DNA of 64,000 bases from Leptofilum sp965223285 (GTDB taxonomy: Bacteria; Chloroflexota; Anaerolineae; Promineifilales; Promineifilaceae). The stretch lies in contig NZ_OZ244997.1 in the NCBI RefSeq assembly GCF_965223285.1, positions 2,356,001 to 2,420,000 on the forward strand, written 5' to 3'. Below are positions 50,680 to 60,286 of the stretch, one piece after another. Within the stretch, counting starts at the first letter, position 1; each line of letters opens with the position of its first letter. Below the pieces are notes generated by a model that did not search any database, had not been told where the DNA came from, and saw nothing but the letters and a program-made list of their open reading frames with translations. The position numbers were made by a program, and so were the translations under genes.

Positions 50680-51489
50680 ATGGCAAAACTAACTGCAAAT
50701 GGCATCACAATCGCCTACGAAATGGAGGGCAGCGGGCCGCCGCTGGTTTTAGTGGCCGGGCTGGGCTACAGTCGCTGGATGTGGCACAAAATGGTGCCGG
50801 GTCTGACCGGGAATTTCACGGTGATCAGCTACGACAACCGGGGCGTGGGGGAAAGCGACAAGCCCGCCGGACCCTACACGGCCCAACTGCTGGCGGATGA
50901 TTTAGCTGGACTCCTCGGCGAATTGGGCATTGAGAAAACGGCCGTTTTTGGGCATTCAATGGGTGGCTTTGTGGCTCAAGCATTTGCCCTAACCTATCCA
51001 GAGAAAGTGACCCACCTGATTTTATCCGCCACCAACTTTGGCGGGCCGCGCCACGTGCCCGTCACGCAAGAAGCCCTCGCTGTGCTCATGGACATGACCA
51101 GCGACCCGCAAACGCGACTGCGCAACGGCATCCTCATTAGCTGCGCCGAAGGGTTTGCCGAACGCCAGCCAGCGGTAGTGGAAGAGTGGCTCGCTTTCCG
51201 CGCCAACAATCCCATCGACCCGGTTGGGTATCAGGCGCAAATGGGTGTGGGCCTATCTCTGATGTCTGAAGCGGCCTGTTTTGAGCACAAGCTGTCGGCA
51301 ATCACTGCCCCGACGCTCATTTTGTCTGGAGATGAAGACAAGGTGGTGCCACCCGCCAATGTAGATTTATTGGCAGCGAAGATTTCTGGCGCAGAAACGG
51401 CCGTCATCGCGCAAGCTGGTCACTTTTTCCCGATAGAACAGCCGGAAACGGCCGTCGGCATCGTCACCAACTTTCTGCAAAAGCAGTAG
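50680..51489 (+). CDS. Alpha/beta hydrolase, copy B
   Basis: A 269-aa hydrolase close to 3-oxoadipate enol-lactonase-like and haloperoxidase-like proteins. The oxyanion region is LVLVAGLGYSRWMW, the elbow is FGHSMGGFVAQ (Ser about 94), the acid is SGDEDKVVPPAN and the base is AGHFFPIEQP. The first catalytic candidate and its neighbours are the most typical of the cluster. Likely acts on an ester or lactone made from the acid activated by the ligases. Confidence 0.92.
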   Translation: MAKLTANGITIAYEMEGSGPPLVLVAGLGYSRWMWHKMVPGLTGNFTVISYDNRGVGESDKPAGPYTAQLLADDLAGLLGELGIEKTAVFGHSMGGFVAQAFALTYPEKVTHLILSATNFGGPRHVPVTQEALAVLMDMTSDPQTRLRNGILISCAEGFAERQPAVVEEWLAFRANNPIDPVGYQAQMGVGLSLMSEAACFEHKLSAITAPTLILSGDEDKVVPPANVDLLAAKISGAETAVIAQAGHFFPIEQPETAVGIVTNFLQKQ

Positions 51490-51540
51490 TTGCTGGTGGC
51501 TAGTGGTTTGTCCAAACAGCTAGCTACTAACCACCAGCAC
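51487..51540. repeat. Snapback repeat TAGTTGCTGGTGG
   Basis: TAGTTGCTGGTGGCTAGTGG and CTAGCTACTAACCACCAGCA make a fold-back with partial pairing. The same words are at 25884-25942. It lies right after the hydrolase stop. Confidence 0.7.
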
Positions 51541-51635
51541 TAAGGAGCAATGTATGGCATGAACCAAATAAAAATCGTTTACCCGGCACAAATGTGCCTT
51601 TTACCATTTGTTTTATCTTTTGGAGGAAAAAACCT

Positions 51636-53165
51636 ATGAAACGTCGAATCACTTACCTTACCCTAATGATTTTTATGCTGTCTCTGGTGCTGGTTGCCTG
51701 TGATGCCGCCACCGAAGATGCGATCAACGATGCGGCCGAGCAGGTACAGGATGCGGTTGAAGAGATTGCCCCCACCGTAGAAGCGGCCGTCGAAGAAGTA
51801 GCACCTACTGTGGAAGCGGCCGTTGAAGAAGTGGCTCCTACGGTAGAAGCGGCCGTAGAAGAGGTTACCGGTGGTGATGAAGAAGAAGCCACCGACGAAG
51901 AGATGGCTGAAGAAGAGGAAATGGCCGAGGAAGAAATGGAAGACGAAGCCATGGCCGAACTCAGCTGTGAAGAACCAATTAAAGTGGGGCTTATCACCGA
52001 TGCGACTGGCGCGTTGGCCATTTACGGCGCACACGTCCTGCGCGGCTTCCCCCTAGGTATGGAATACGCCACGGGCGCAGCTGGCACCGAGGCAGATGGC
52101 TACACCTCGTACATGATGGATGGCTGTGAAATCCAGGTTCATCTGCGTGACGACCAAAGCAACCCAGAAAACACCGCAACCGTTGGTCGTGAACTAATTG
52201 AGGTCGAAGGCGTAGACATTTTGGTTGGTACCGTAAGCTCTGGCGCCACGGCCACCTTGCAAGAGCTGGCTCGTGAAAACGATGTGGTTTTGGTTGTGGC
52301 TCCGGCTGCCGCCAACGACATCACGGGTGCCACCTTTAACGAATACACCTTCCGCACCAGCCGTAACAACTACCAGGATGCTGTAAACATCTGTGCTTAC
52401 CTGGCCAGCCAATACAGTGGCCTGGTGCAAATTGCCCCAGACTACTCCTTTGGTACCGGTAGTGCCGCCGCTTTCCGGGATGCGTGTACGCTGGAAGGGG
52501 CTAACTTTGTTGGCGACGACATTTTTGCCCCCGCCGACACCACCGACTTCACCTCCTACATGGACCCGATCTTTGACGCGATTGACAACGGCGCCGAGGC
52601 GTTCATTGTAACCTGGGCTGGCGGTGGCTTTGTGCCGCTGCTGCAAGCTGCCACCGACAGCGGCGTGCTGGATGAAATTCCGATGGCTGCTGGCTTCGTA
52701 GACAACGTCGTGATGCCCGCTTTCTTCTCTAATGCCATTGGGTCTACCAGCGGCATTTTGTACCATTACACCTTCCCAGAAAACGAGGTAAACGATTGGC
52801 TGGTTGAGCAAACGCAAGCCCAATTTGGCACCTTCCCCGATCTGTTTGATGCGGATGCAATGAACGCAGCCCTGCTGGTAGCAAATGCGATCAAGGCTAC
52901 GGGTGGTGATGCCAGTGCAGCCGCACTCATCGACGCAATGGAAGGCATGGAGTTTGAAGGGCCAAAAGGCACCATCTACATTCGGCCAGAAGACCATGTT
53001 GCTATTCAGGATATGTACATCGCAACGCTGCTGAACGTGGACGACGCCGAATTCAAATATTTTGAACTGGTAGACACCAATCGGCCAGATGTTCCTTGTC
53101 TGTTGCCAGAAGAGTTGGTAGACCGCTGTGGTGATTTGCCTGTAGGCAGCCTTAGTGGAGAGTAA
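51636..53165 (+). CDS. Branched-chain amino acid type ABC transporter substrate-binding lipoprotein
   Basis: A 509-aa lipoprotein (signal ending in LVLVACDA). The mature N-terminus has about 90 residues of repeats, PTVEAAVEEVA, encoded by CGGCCGT-containing DNA, then many Glu/Met/Ala. From about residue 115 comes the periplasmic-binding type I domain (IKVGLITDATGALAIYGAHVLRG, VDILVGTVSSGATATLQELARENDVVLVV, FRTSRNNYQDAVNICAYLA, EAFIVTWAGGGFVPLLQAA, FEGPKGTIYIRPEDHVAIQDMYI). It delivers the ligand to the downstream permeases. The ligand may be an amino acid, amide or acid. The start follows GGAGGAAAAAACCT. Confidence 0.93.
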   Translation: MKRRITYLTLMIFMLSLVLVACDAATEDAINDAAEQVQDAVEEIAPTVEAAVEEVAPTVEAAVEEVAPTVEAAVEEVTGGDEEEATDEEMAEEEEMAEEEMEDEAMAELSCEEPIKVGLITDATGALAIYGAHVLRGFPLGMEYATGAAGTEADGYTSYMMDGCEIQVHLRDDQSNPENTATVGRELIEVEGVDILVGTVSSGATATLQELARENDVVLVVAPAAANDITGATFNEYTFRTSRNNYQDAVNICAYLASQYSGLVQIAPDYSFGTGSAAAFRDACTLEGANFVGDDIFAPADTTDFTSYMDPIFDAIDNGAEAFIVTWAGGGFVPLLQAATDSGVLDEIPMAAGFVDNVVMPAFFSNAIGSTSGILYHYTFPENEVNDWLVEQTQAQFGTFPDLFDADAMNAALLVANAIKATGGDASAAALIDAMEGMEFEGPKGTIYIRPEDHVAIQDMYIATLLNVDDAEFKYFELVDTNRPDVPCLLPEELVDRCGDLPVGSLSGE

Positions 53166-53168
53166 TTA

Positions 53169-53230
53169 GTAAACGGTAATCCGTAATCGGTGAACGGTAA
53201 TCGGTAGCTTAAACCGATTACCGTTTACCG
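53169..53230. repeat. Repeat of CGGTAAT words
   Basis: AAACGGTAATCCGTAATCGG, GAACGGTAATCGGTAGC, then AAACCGATTACCGTTTACCG. The reverse-complement words form a fold-back in the gap before livG. Confidence 0.7.
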
Positions 53231-53258
53231 AACAATGATTACGGCAAACGGAGCAAAA

Positions 53259-54029
53259 ATGGCTGATTCAATCATTTTGGAAACGCACAGCTTGCGCCGA
53301 GAGTTTGGGGCATTGGTGGCGGTGGACGATGTGAGCCTTAAGGTAAAGGCGGGCACGCTGCACTCTATCATTGGGCCTAACGGTGCGGGAAAAACGACGT
53401 TTTTCAACCTCCTTAGTGGCAACATACCGCCAACCAGTGGCAAGGTACTGCTGCGGGGCAAGGATATTACCAATGTGCCCCTGCACAAGACGGTACATTT
53501 AGGAATCGGCCGTTCTTTCCAGATTACCAACATTTTCCCTAACCTGACGGTGCTAGAGAATATTCGTTTGGCGGCACAGGCATTGGGCAACGATAGCTTT
53601 CGGCTATTCCGTTCCCATCGCGCCTTTGCCAAGTATGAAACACGTGCCTGGGAAGTAATTGAGCAAGTTGGCTTAGCAAATGAAGCATTGCTACCGGCCC
53701 GCACCTTGCCACATGGTGCACAACGCAAGCTGGAGCTGGGTATGATTTTGTCGCCAGACCCGGAAATTCTGTTGCTGGATGAACCGACGGCAGGCATGGC
53801 ATCAGAACAGGTACCGGAGCTCATGGCTCTCATCCAAAAAATTCAGGCGGAGGGACAAAAAACCGTCATGCTAGTGGAGCACAACATGAATGTGGTGATG
53901 AGCGTGTCGGACAAGATCACGGTGATGCACCACGGCAGCATATTGGCAGAAGGCACACCAACCGAAATTTCGGCCAACGAAACGGTGCAAACCGCATATT
54001 TGGGTCATTTGTATGAAGAATCTGCTTGA
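53259..54029 (+). CDS. livG: ABC transporter ATP-binding protein LivG-like
   Basis: A 256-aa ATPase energising the importer. Walker A GPNGAGKTTFFN, signature region LPHGAQRKLELGMILSPDPEILLLDEPTAGM (degenerate LSGGQ reading PHGAQRK, normal for LivG), and switch His in VMLVEHNMNVVMS. The start at 53259 is chosen because GGAGCAAAA precedes it. It overlaps the next gene by 17 bp, so translation is coupled. Confidence 0.95.
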   Translation: MADSIILETHSLRREFGALVAVDDVSLKVKAGTLHSIIGPNGAGKTTFFNLLSGNIPPTSGKVLLRGKDITNVPLHKTVHLGIGRSFQITNIFPNLTVLENIRLAAQALGNDSFRLFRSHRAFAKYETRAWEVIEQVGLANEALLPARTLPHGAQRKLELGMILSPDPEILLLDEPTAGMASEQVPELMALIQKIQAEGQKTVMLVEHNMNVVMSVSDKITVMHHGSILAEGTPTEISANETVQTAYLGHLYEESA

Positions 54030-54717
54030 AGTCAACAATATTCACACTTACATTGGCCAGTTCCACATTTTGGAAGGCGTGTCGCTGTCTGTACCGAAGG
54101 GCAGCATTACGGCACTGCTCGGGCGCAATGGGGCAGGCAAAACCACCACGCTAAAATCCATTTTGGGGCTGACGCCGCCGCGTGACGGCTCCATTTTGTT
54201 TAATGGGGAGCCCATTCAGGGACGGCGCAGCTTTGACATTGCGGCAATGGGCATTGGTTTTGTGCCGGAACATCGGGCGATTTTTCGCGATTTGAGCGTA
54301 CTGGAAAATTTGCGGATCGCAGAGCGCAAGAAAGGTGATTTTGGGCGCAAAGAGCAGTTTATTTTTGAGCTTTTCCCAGATTTGAAGCGGCTCATTAAGC
54401 TGCCTGGTACCAATCTTTCTGGTGGGCAGCAGCAGATGCTGGCCGTGGCGCGCGCCCTGGTGCCAGACAATGAACTGCTGCTGATTGATGAGCCAAGTGA
54501 AGGGTTAGCCCCGGTGCTGATCGAGCAGATGATGGCGGCCATTCAGCAGCTTTCAGCCGAAACAACGGTGCTATTGGTGGAGCAAAATTTTGTGGTAGCC
54601 AGCAGGCTGGCCCAGCGATATGTGATTATTGATGAGGGGCATTCTGTGCAGCACGGCCTGATGACTGATTTGGTGCAGGATAAGGCGACGATTCACCGAT
54701 ATTTGGGCGCAGCGTGA
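54013..54717 (+). CDS. livF: ABC transporter ATP-binding protein LivF-like
   Basis: A 234-aa ATPase, the second of the pair. Walker A GRNGAGKTTTLK, signature NLSGGQQQMLAVARALV, Walker B LLLIDEPSEGLAPVL and switch VLLVEQNFVVAS. In liv-type importers it forms a heterodimer with LivG. Start ATG overlaps the end of livG. Confidence 0.96.
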   Translation: MKNLLEVNNIHTYIGQFHILEGVSLSVPKGSITALLGRNGAGKTTTLKSILGLTPPRDGSILFNGEPIQGRRSFDIAAMGIGFVPEHRAIFRDLSVLENLRIAERKKGDFGRKEQFIFELFPDLKRLIKLPGTNLSGGQQQMLAVARALVPDNELLLIDEPSEGLAPVLIEQMMAAIQQLSAETTVLLVEQNFVVASRLAQRYVIIDEGHSVQHGLMTDLVQDKATIHRYLGAA

Positions 54718-54726
54718 CGATGGTCA

Positions 54727-54745
54727 GTAATTGGTAACCAATTAC
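54727..54745. repeat. Palindrome GTAATTGGTAACCAATTAC
   Basis: A perfect 19-base palindrome between livF and livH. Another of the gap-filling inverted repeats. Confidence 0.75.
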
Positions 54746-54762
54746 GAAGTTCCGGAGAAATT

Positions 54763-56322
54763 ATGGCAGATGTAATAGGGACGTTGAGGGCAAACAGAAC
54801 GCGGTTGATTACGTTAGCTGTGTTGGGGTTTGTGTTTTTTACGGCCGTTCAAGGCATGGAAACAGACGATTGGCTGATCACCATTTTGCGTGGGCTAAGC
54901 GTGGGGATGATTACCTTCCTGGTGGCGGCGGGACTGTCGCTGATTTTGGGCTTGATGGACGTGCTGAATCTGGCGCATGGCGAGATGTTTATGGTAGGGG
55001 CCTACGTCGGCTGGACGGTGTTTGTACGCCCAGACACCTTTGTGGATATTTTGTCCCCGCTGCTGCTGACGGCCGTGGGCTTTGTGCTACTGCCCGCATG
55101 GCGCGTTTGGATTCAAAAAGTGCCGTTTTTGCAAAAGCAGACGCACATCTGGCCCTGGCTGGCACTGATTTTGGGGGCGGGACTGCTGTGGGTAGCATAT
55201 GCTCGCTTTCCACTGGCTATTTGGAACCCGGAAGTGTATGCGGAAAGTCCCATCACTTATTCGCTGGCTCTGAGCCAAGATAATTTGGTTCTGGCGACAA
55301 TGCCGCCGTCGGCAGGCTGGCCGCTGGGATTGATTGGTACGCTGCTGGGCGGGTCGCTGCTGGCGTTGGCGGTGGCTGGCTTTGGTTTGCGGCGGCAAAG
55401 CGGCACGTTGAGCAATCATATTTCGCGCAGCACGCTGGTAACGGCGGCCGTTCTGCTGGCACTTGGCTTAATTACATTTTTCATCAACAGCAACATTACC
55501 AACTTTTTATTGGGCATTAGCACCACTGCTCGCTTTTTTGTGGCGATGGGCGTGGCGACGGGGCTAGGTTTTGTGATTGGGGGATTGATTGAGGTGGCGT
55601 TGATACGGCCGTTGTACGACCGTCCGATCTACCAATTGATGATCACCCTGGGGTTGAGCTTCATTGTGGTAGAAGTGGTACGCGCCATTTGGGGTCGTCC
55701 AGAATTTACGATGCCCAAAGCGGCTCTGTTCAGCGGCAGCGGCGACAGTTGCCCCGCCACCAACTTTGGCGATTTGATAGCCAATCAATGCTCGACGATT
55801 TTGCTGTTTAACGGCCGTATTCGCAGCTACAACGAAGTGTTCATTATTTTAGTCGGTCTGGTGGTGCTGCTGCTGGTCTGGCTCATTTTGCAGCGCACCC
55901 GCATCGGCATGATTATTCGCGCAGGCGTGCAGGACAGCGAGATGGTGGAAGCCTTGGGCATCAATGTGCGGCAAGTGTTTACCTTTGTTTTTGCCATGGG
56001 CGTGGGGCTGGCGGCATTGGGCGGCATTTTGGCAGCGCCGTCCATTGGCCTCTCAACAGACATGGGCACGCGCTTGCTGCTGCTGGCGCTAATCGCCTTG
56101 GCCATTGGCGGCTTAACCAGCTTTCCTGGCGCGGCCGCGGGCGCAATTTTGGTGGGCCTACTGCAACAGTTCATCATCAAATATGGGCAAATTGGGATCA
56201 ACTTGCCCTTTTTGGCCGAGCCATTTAAGCCATCGCCACCGCTAGTGCCAGCCTCTACCGTGCTGCTCATGGTGATTATCCTGCTCATCCTGCCGCAAGG
56301 GCTGTTTGGGCGGAATGAATAA
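54763..56322 (+). CDS. livH: ABC transporter permease LivH-like, with large insertion
   Basis: A 519-aa integral membrane protein. N-terminal LRGLSVGMITFLVAAGLSLILGLMDVLNLAHGEMFMVGAYVGW is the core TM region with the family motif. The other core parts are from about residue 270 on (FVIGGLIEVALIRPLYDRPIYQLMITLGLSFIVVEVVRAIWG, RAGVQDSEMVEALGINVRQVFTFVFAMGVGLAALGGILAAP). About residues 85-260 are additional: several hydrophobic segments and a loop (EVYAESPITYSLALSQDN) not seen in typical 290-aa LivH proteins. A CGGCCG palindrome is also inside. The role of the insertion is not known. Confidence 0.88.
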   Translation: MADVIGTLRANRTRLITLAVLGFVFFTAVQGMETDDWLITILRGLSVGMITFLVAAGLSLILGLMDVLNLAHGEMFMVGAYVGWTVFVRPDTFVDILSPLLLTAVGFVLLPAWRVWIQKVPFLQKQTHIWPWLALILGAGLLWVAYARFPLAIWNPEVYAESPITYSLALSQDNLVLATMPPSAGWPLGLIGTLLGGSLLALAVAGFGLRRQSGTLSNHISRSTLVTAAVLLALGLITFFINSNITNFLLGISTTARFFVAMGVATGLGFVIGGLIEVALIRPLYDRPIYQLMITLGLSFIVVEVVRAIWGRPEFTMPKAALFSGSGDSCPATNFGDLIANQCSTILLFNGRIRSYNEVFIILVGLVVLLLVWLILQRTRIGMIIRAGVQDSEMVEALGINVRQVFTFVFAMGVGLAALGGILAAPSIGLSTDMGTRLLLLALIALAIGGLTSFPGAAAGAILVGLLQQFIIKYGQIGINLPFLAEPFKPSPPLVPASTVLLMVIILLILPQGLFGRNE

Positions 56323-56327
56323 TGTGA

Positions 56328-56391
56328 GGACTGGCAGGCCTGCATACGATTAAATTTCAGCTTATTTATCAGGACTGCCAATCCTGTATTG
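56328..56391. repeat. AGGACTG-word repeat
   Basis: AGGACTGGCAGGCCTGCATACG (56328) and AGGACTGCCAATCCTG (56371) in direct orientation; each has a short self-complementary core. It lies between livH and livM. Confidence 0.6.
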
Positions 56392-56410
56392 ACAAGCGCG
56401 GAGAATTTGA

Positions 56411-57508
56411 ATGCAATCTACTCTGGCAAACCGTACACCTGAAAAAGCGAGTCTGGCTCGTTGGCTTTCGGCCAATCGCGGACTGGTGGGACTGCTGATC
56501 TTTTTGCTGCTCTTCCCGTTTCTGCTCGCCTTAATTGAAGGGCAATCTTTTGGAGATGTTTTGGCAAATGAAGCGGGTAGAGCCAAGTTTATGCAAGGCT
56601 TGCTCATCGAGGTGTTTATTTTGGCCATTTACGCCCTAAGCTATGACTTAATTTTGGGCGTGACGGGGCTGCTCTCGTTTGGGCACGCCATGTTTTTTGC
56701 CACGGGCGCATATTTTACGGGGATTGCCTTCAAGAGCTTCGGTTGGGGGGCTGGGCAAACGTTGCTAGGTCTGGTTGGGGTTGCGGTGGTGCAGGCGTTG
56801 CTGTTTGGCATTGTGCTGCCGCGCGTCAAAGGCATCACCTTTGCGCTGGTTACGCTGGGATTGGCATCGGTATTCCACATTGTGGTGCAAGCCAGTGAGT
56901 TAACGGAATGGACGGGGGCAGACGTGGGATTGCAGGGGGTGATTGCTCCAGATTGGCTCAACAGCAACACAGCGCGGTTCCAGCTTTATTTGCTAGTGCT
57001 GGTAAGCACATTTGTCGTTTACCTGATTTACCGTCGCTTTGTGGATTCACCCACCGGGCGCGTTTGCATTGCCATTCGTGAAAATGAAGACCGGGCTTTA
57101 ATGTTGGGCTACAACACCTTTTTGTTCAAGCTAGTGGCGTTGATAGTGGCTTCTTTAACGGCCGTTCTTGCCGGATTCTTCCACACCATTCACCAACCCA
57201 TCGTAAGCCCCAACGTGGCCGGGCTGGGCTGGACGGTGGCCGCACTGCTCATCATTCTCATTGGGGGAGTCGGCACCTTGAGCGGGGCCTTAGTGGGTGC
57301 GGCCGTTTTCCGCCTGCTTGAATATTATCTAGACCTCTGGTTTGGCGACGCCGCCAACTTTTTGCTCGGGGCGGTCTACGTCATCATCGTTCTCTTTTTG
57401 CCCTATGGCATTGTGGGCACTTGGCGGCTGCGCAGTACCCAAATTGCTAAAGGTCGGGAACGGTTGAAGAAGCTGTTCGGGCTTACGAAAACAATCCCAA
57501 AAAGCTAA
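56411..57508 (+). CDS. livM: ABC transporter permease LivM-like
   Basis: A 365-aa permease. Core: ALSYDLILGVTGLLSFGHAMFFATGAY, GLVGVAVVQALLFGIVLPRVKGITFALVTLGLASVFHI, VCIAIRENEDRALMLGYNTFLFKLVALIVASLTAVLAGFFHTI and GWTVAALLIILIGGVGTLSGALVGAAVF. Length and motif order are normal for LivM. With LivH, LivF, LivG and the lipoprotein it completes the importer. Confidence 0.93.
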   Translation: MQSTLANRTPEKASLARWLSANRGLVGLLIFLLLFPFLLALIEGQSFGDVLANEAGRAKFMQGLLIEVFILAIYALSYDLILGVTGLLSFGHAMFFATGAYFTGIAFKSFGWGAGQTLLGLVGVAVVQALLFGIVLPRVKGITFALVTLGLASVFHIVVQASELTEWTGADVGLQGVIAPDWLNSNTARFQLYLLVLVSTFVVYLIYRRFVDSPTGRVCIAIRENEDRALMLGYNTFLFKLVALIVASLTAVLAGFFHTIHQPIVSPNVAGLGWTVAALLIILIGGVGTLSGALVGAAVFRLLEYYLDLWFGDAANFLLGAVYVIIVLFLPYGIVGTWRLRSTQIAKGRERLKKLFGLTKTIPKS

Positions 57509-57713
57509 AAATCTCTCCTTCATCAGTCTATTAAAGATTGCTGAAATTTGCCATCTCTCAATGCTAAGAGTAAACTTTTTCTGTAATCGGCTAGAATTTT
57601 GTGTTGATTACACCAATATTGGGCAGTCGCGCCCTAATTGCTGTTAAACCAATCAAATAGTTACCTCAAGGAACGTTTTTACGTTCAACCATCACCCATT
57701 CAGGAGGGATGTG

Positions 57714-60152
57714 ATGACGAAAAGAGTTGTGTACTTGCTGGCTACGGCCGTATTCCCCTTGCTCATCCTCTGGGCCACCCTGGCTCCCCATTCCAACGCG
57801 GTTAGCACCACCATATTGATTGATGCCGTCTACTACGATGGCATTGAAGATAATAATCCAGATGCTGATGAAGCTGTGCGTTTGATCAATATTTCAAACA
57901 CGACCATTGACATTAGCAATTGGGAACTTACTGACGGTGGCACAGGCTTAACCTCGTTGCCCAACAATGTCACTTTGAGCCCTGGTGAAATGATTTGGCT
58001 AACAGATGAAGCAGCTGCCTTCGCCCGCCAATTTGGGTTCTTGCCAGATTTTGAAGCAACGGACACGAATCCAACTGTTCCAAACACGACAGGAGCTTGG
58101 CCTGGGTTTACTAACACAGGTGATGAAGTCGTTTTATTAGATGATCTTAGTGCAATTGTAGATGTATTGGTATATGAAAATGGATCTACTGGCCAAACTG
58201 GCTGGAGCGGAACGGCCGTCCAACCATATTCAGGCTTCGGCTCAAAGGGGCAAATTCTGTACCGAATGCGCAACCAAACGACGGGTCTACCCGTACCCGA
58301 CACCGACACGGCAGCGGATTGGGCGCAAAGCACGGGGGATGTGGTGAACGGCCGTAAAGTCCTCTACCCCGGTTGGAATTTAGACACCTACTTTCAAACC
58401 GCCAAGTTTACTCAATCCGGTACCCTTACCGTTGCCATCGCGCCAGACAATGCGTACGAAACGCTCAAGCTGCACCTGGACGCCGCCCAAACCAGCATCG
58501 CCATTGAAACCCACACCTTCGAGAACATGGCCATTGCCAGCGACCTCATTGCCGCCCTGAATCGCGGCGTCGCCGTCACCATTTTGCTGGAAGGCGCACC
58601 CCCTGGCGGCATACCTGAGCAGGAAAAATATATCTGCCAACAAATCGAACCCGCCGGGGGTGAATGCTGGTTCATGATCAGCGACGACCCCAACGACATC
58701 GCCGACCGCTACACATACCTCCACGCCAAATTTATCCTCATCGACGGCCAGCAAGTGATCATCAGCAGTGAAAATCTCAGCCCCAACTCCATGCCCAGCG
58801 ACAATAAATCGGATGGCACCTGGGGGCGGCGCGGGGTGCTGCTCGTCACCGACGCGCCCGGGGTTGTGGCCCATGTGCAAAGTATCTTTGACGCCGATTT
58901 CGATCTGACCAACCATGTAGACATCACCAACACGGCCTTCATTGGTGGGCCAGACCCCGGCTTTATGCCTAATTTGGAAACTGGCGGCATCACGTACACG
59001 GTGCGCTACCCGAATGCGACCGTTTTCAGCGGCAATTTTGGCTATGAAGTGGTGCAGTCGCCAGAAAACAGCCTGCGCACCACAGATTCGCTGCTGGGTT
59101 TAATTGCTCAGGCAGGCGCGGGAGATACCGTTTTGGTGCAACAGTTGGATGAACGGCCGTACTGGGGCAGCTCCACCTCTAATCCCACGGACGACCCCGC
59201 CCTGCGCACCGAAGCATATATAGCCGCCGCCCGACGGGGAGCCTCTGTGCAAATTTTGCTCGACAGCCTGTTTGATGACGGTGACGCCACCAGCAACAGT
59301 GCCACTTGCACCTACGTCAACGGCATCGCCCAAGCCGAAGTGCTTGATCTGGCCTGCAAAACAGCCAATCCCACCGGCCTAGGCATCCACAATAAGATGG
59401 TGCTGGTGCAACTTAGCGGCCAAGGGTACCTGCACGTGGGCAGCCTTAACGGCAGCGAACAATCCAGCAAAGGCAACCGCGAACTTGCGCTCCAGGTACA
59501 ATCCAACGAAGCATATGCCTACCTGGCAGAGATGTTCCAGCGGGATTGGGGAGACGTTGTCTATTTGCCGTTGGTACTCAACAATTATGTCAGTCCAGCA
59601 ACTTACGTTCTCATTAGCGAAGTGCTGTATAACCCACCGGGCATGGCTGATGATTTTGAGTTTATCGAACTGATGAACCCAACAGGCGCAACCATTAATT
59701 TAAGCAATTACAGCCTGGGTGATGCTGTTAATACAACGGATTTTGAGGATGTGCGCCGCTTCCCGTCGGGCACGACGATTCCACCAGGTGGCACCATTGT
59801 GGTGGCTACAGCAGCAACTGCCTTCTTTACCGAATACAACATAAACCCCGACTTTGAGATTATTAGCACCAATACGGCCGTGCCCGACCTCATTGACGAC
59901 CCGGCGTGGGGCAATCCGGCAGCCTTGCTTCAGCTTGCCAACGGTGGTGATGAAGTCATCTTGCGCGATCCAAACGGGCAAGTTGTCGATGCAATCGCCT
60001 ACGGTACAGGCAGTTTCCCTGGGGTGGTGCCCTGCCCATTGGTTAGCAGCAGCAACCGCACCCTGGAACGATTCCCGGCAAATAAAGACACCAACGACTG
60101 CTCGGTAGATTTCCGTGATTGGCCCTTCCCAAATCCGGGCGAGCTGCCGTAG
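57714..60152 (+). CDS. Secreted lamin-tail/phospholipase D protein
   Basis: An 812-aa exported protein. It has a signal peptide (KRVVYLLATAVFPLLILWATLAPHSNA) and a first lamin-tail-like domain (about 25-150, TTILIDAVYYDGIEDNNPDADEAVRLINIS, LSPGEMIWLTDEA). A phospholipase D region with two active-site halves follows (about 230-600), then a second lamin-tail domain (about 625-760, VLISEVLYNPPGMADDFEFIELMNPTGAT). The first HKD half is intact (LHAKFILIDGQQVIISSENL, GTWGRRG). The second reads HNKMVLVQL, with Gln in place of the usual Asp, so only one half is canonical. Likely an extracellular nuclease or lipase-type enzyme. The start follows GGAGGGATGTG. Confidence 0.9.
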   Translation: MTKRVVYLLATAVFPLLILWATLAPHSNAVSTTILIDAVYYDGIEDNNPDADEAVRLINISNTTIDISNWELTDGGTGLTSLPNNVTLSPGEMIWLTDEAAAFARQFGFLPDFEATDTNPTVPNTTGAWPGFTNTGDEVVLLDDLSAIVDVLVYENGSTGQTGWSGTAVQPYSGFGSKGQILYRMRNQTTGLPVPDTDTAADWAQSTGDVVNGRKVLYPGWNLDTYFQTAKFTQSGTLTVAIAPDNAYETLKLHLDAAQTSIAIETHTFENMAIASDLIAALNRGVAVTILLEGAPPGGIPEQEKYICQQIEPAGGECWFMISDDPNDIADRYTYLHAKFILIDGQQVIISSENLSPNSMPSDNKSDGTWGRRGVLLVTDAPGVVAHVQSIFDADFDLTNHVDITNTAFIGGPDPGFMPNLETGGITYTVRYPNATVFSGNFGYEVVQSPENSLRTTDSLLGLIAQAGAGDTVLVQQLDERPYWGSSTSNPTDDPALRTEAYIAAARRGASVQILLDSLFDDGDATSNSATCTYVNGIAQAEVLDLACKTANPTGLGIHNKMVLVQLSGQGYLHVGSLNGSEQSSKGNRELALQVQSNEAYAYLAEMFQRDWGDVVYLPLVLNNYVSPATYVLISEVLYNPPGMADDFEFIELMNPTGATINLSNYSLGDAVNTTDFEDVRRFPSGTTIPPGGTIVVATAATAFFTEYNINPDFEIISTNTAVPDLIDDPAWGNPAALLQLANGGDEVILRDPNGQVVDAIAYGTGSFPGVVPCPLVSSSNRTLERFPANKDTNDCSVDFRDWPFPNPGELP

Positions 60153-60159
60153 CCACAAA

Positions 60160-60206
60160 TTTTCCCGGAAACTGCTTTAGTGATTAAGGGGTAGTTTCCG
60201 GGAAAT
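60160..60206. terminator. Long hairpin after the phospholipase D gene
   Basis: ATTTCCCGGAAACT (60160-60173) pairs with AGTTTCCGGGAAAT (60193-60206), 14 bp perfect. A T run is absent, so it could terminate weakly or protect the 3' end. Confidence 0.6.
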
Positions 60207-60286
60207 TCATCAAAATGGCCCCACCAGAGGCTCATAAAAAACTCATATTGTTAAACACGCTAATTTGGCTAAAATGAATAAATAGC

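Noticed and set aside
51636..51870. Tandem CGGCCGT sites in the liv lipoprotein as a regulatory array
   Set aside because: They fall on the same codon positions in the PTVEAAVEEVA peptide repeats, so they are explained by internal duplication of coding sequence together with the general motif excess.
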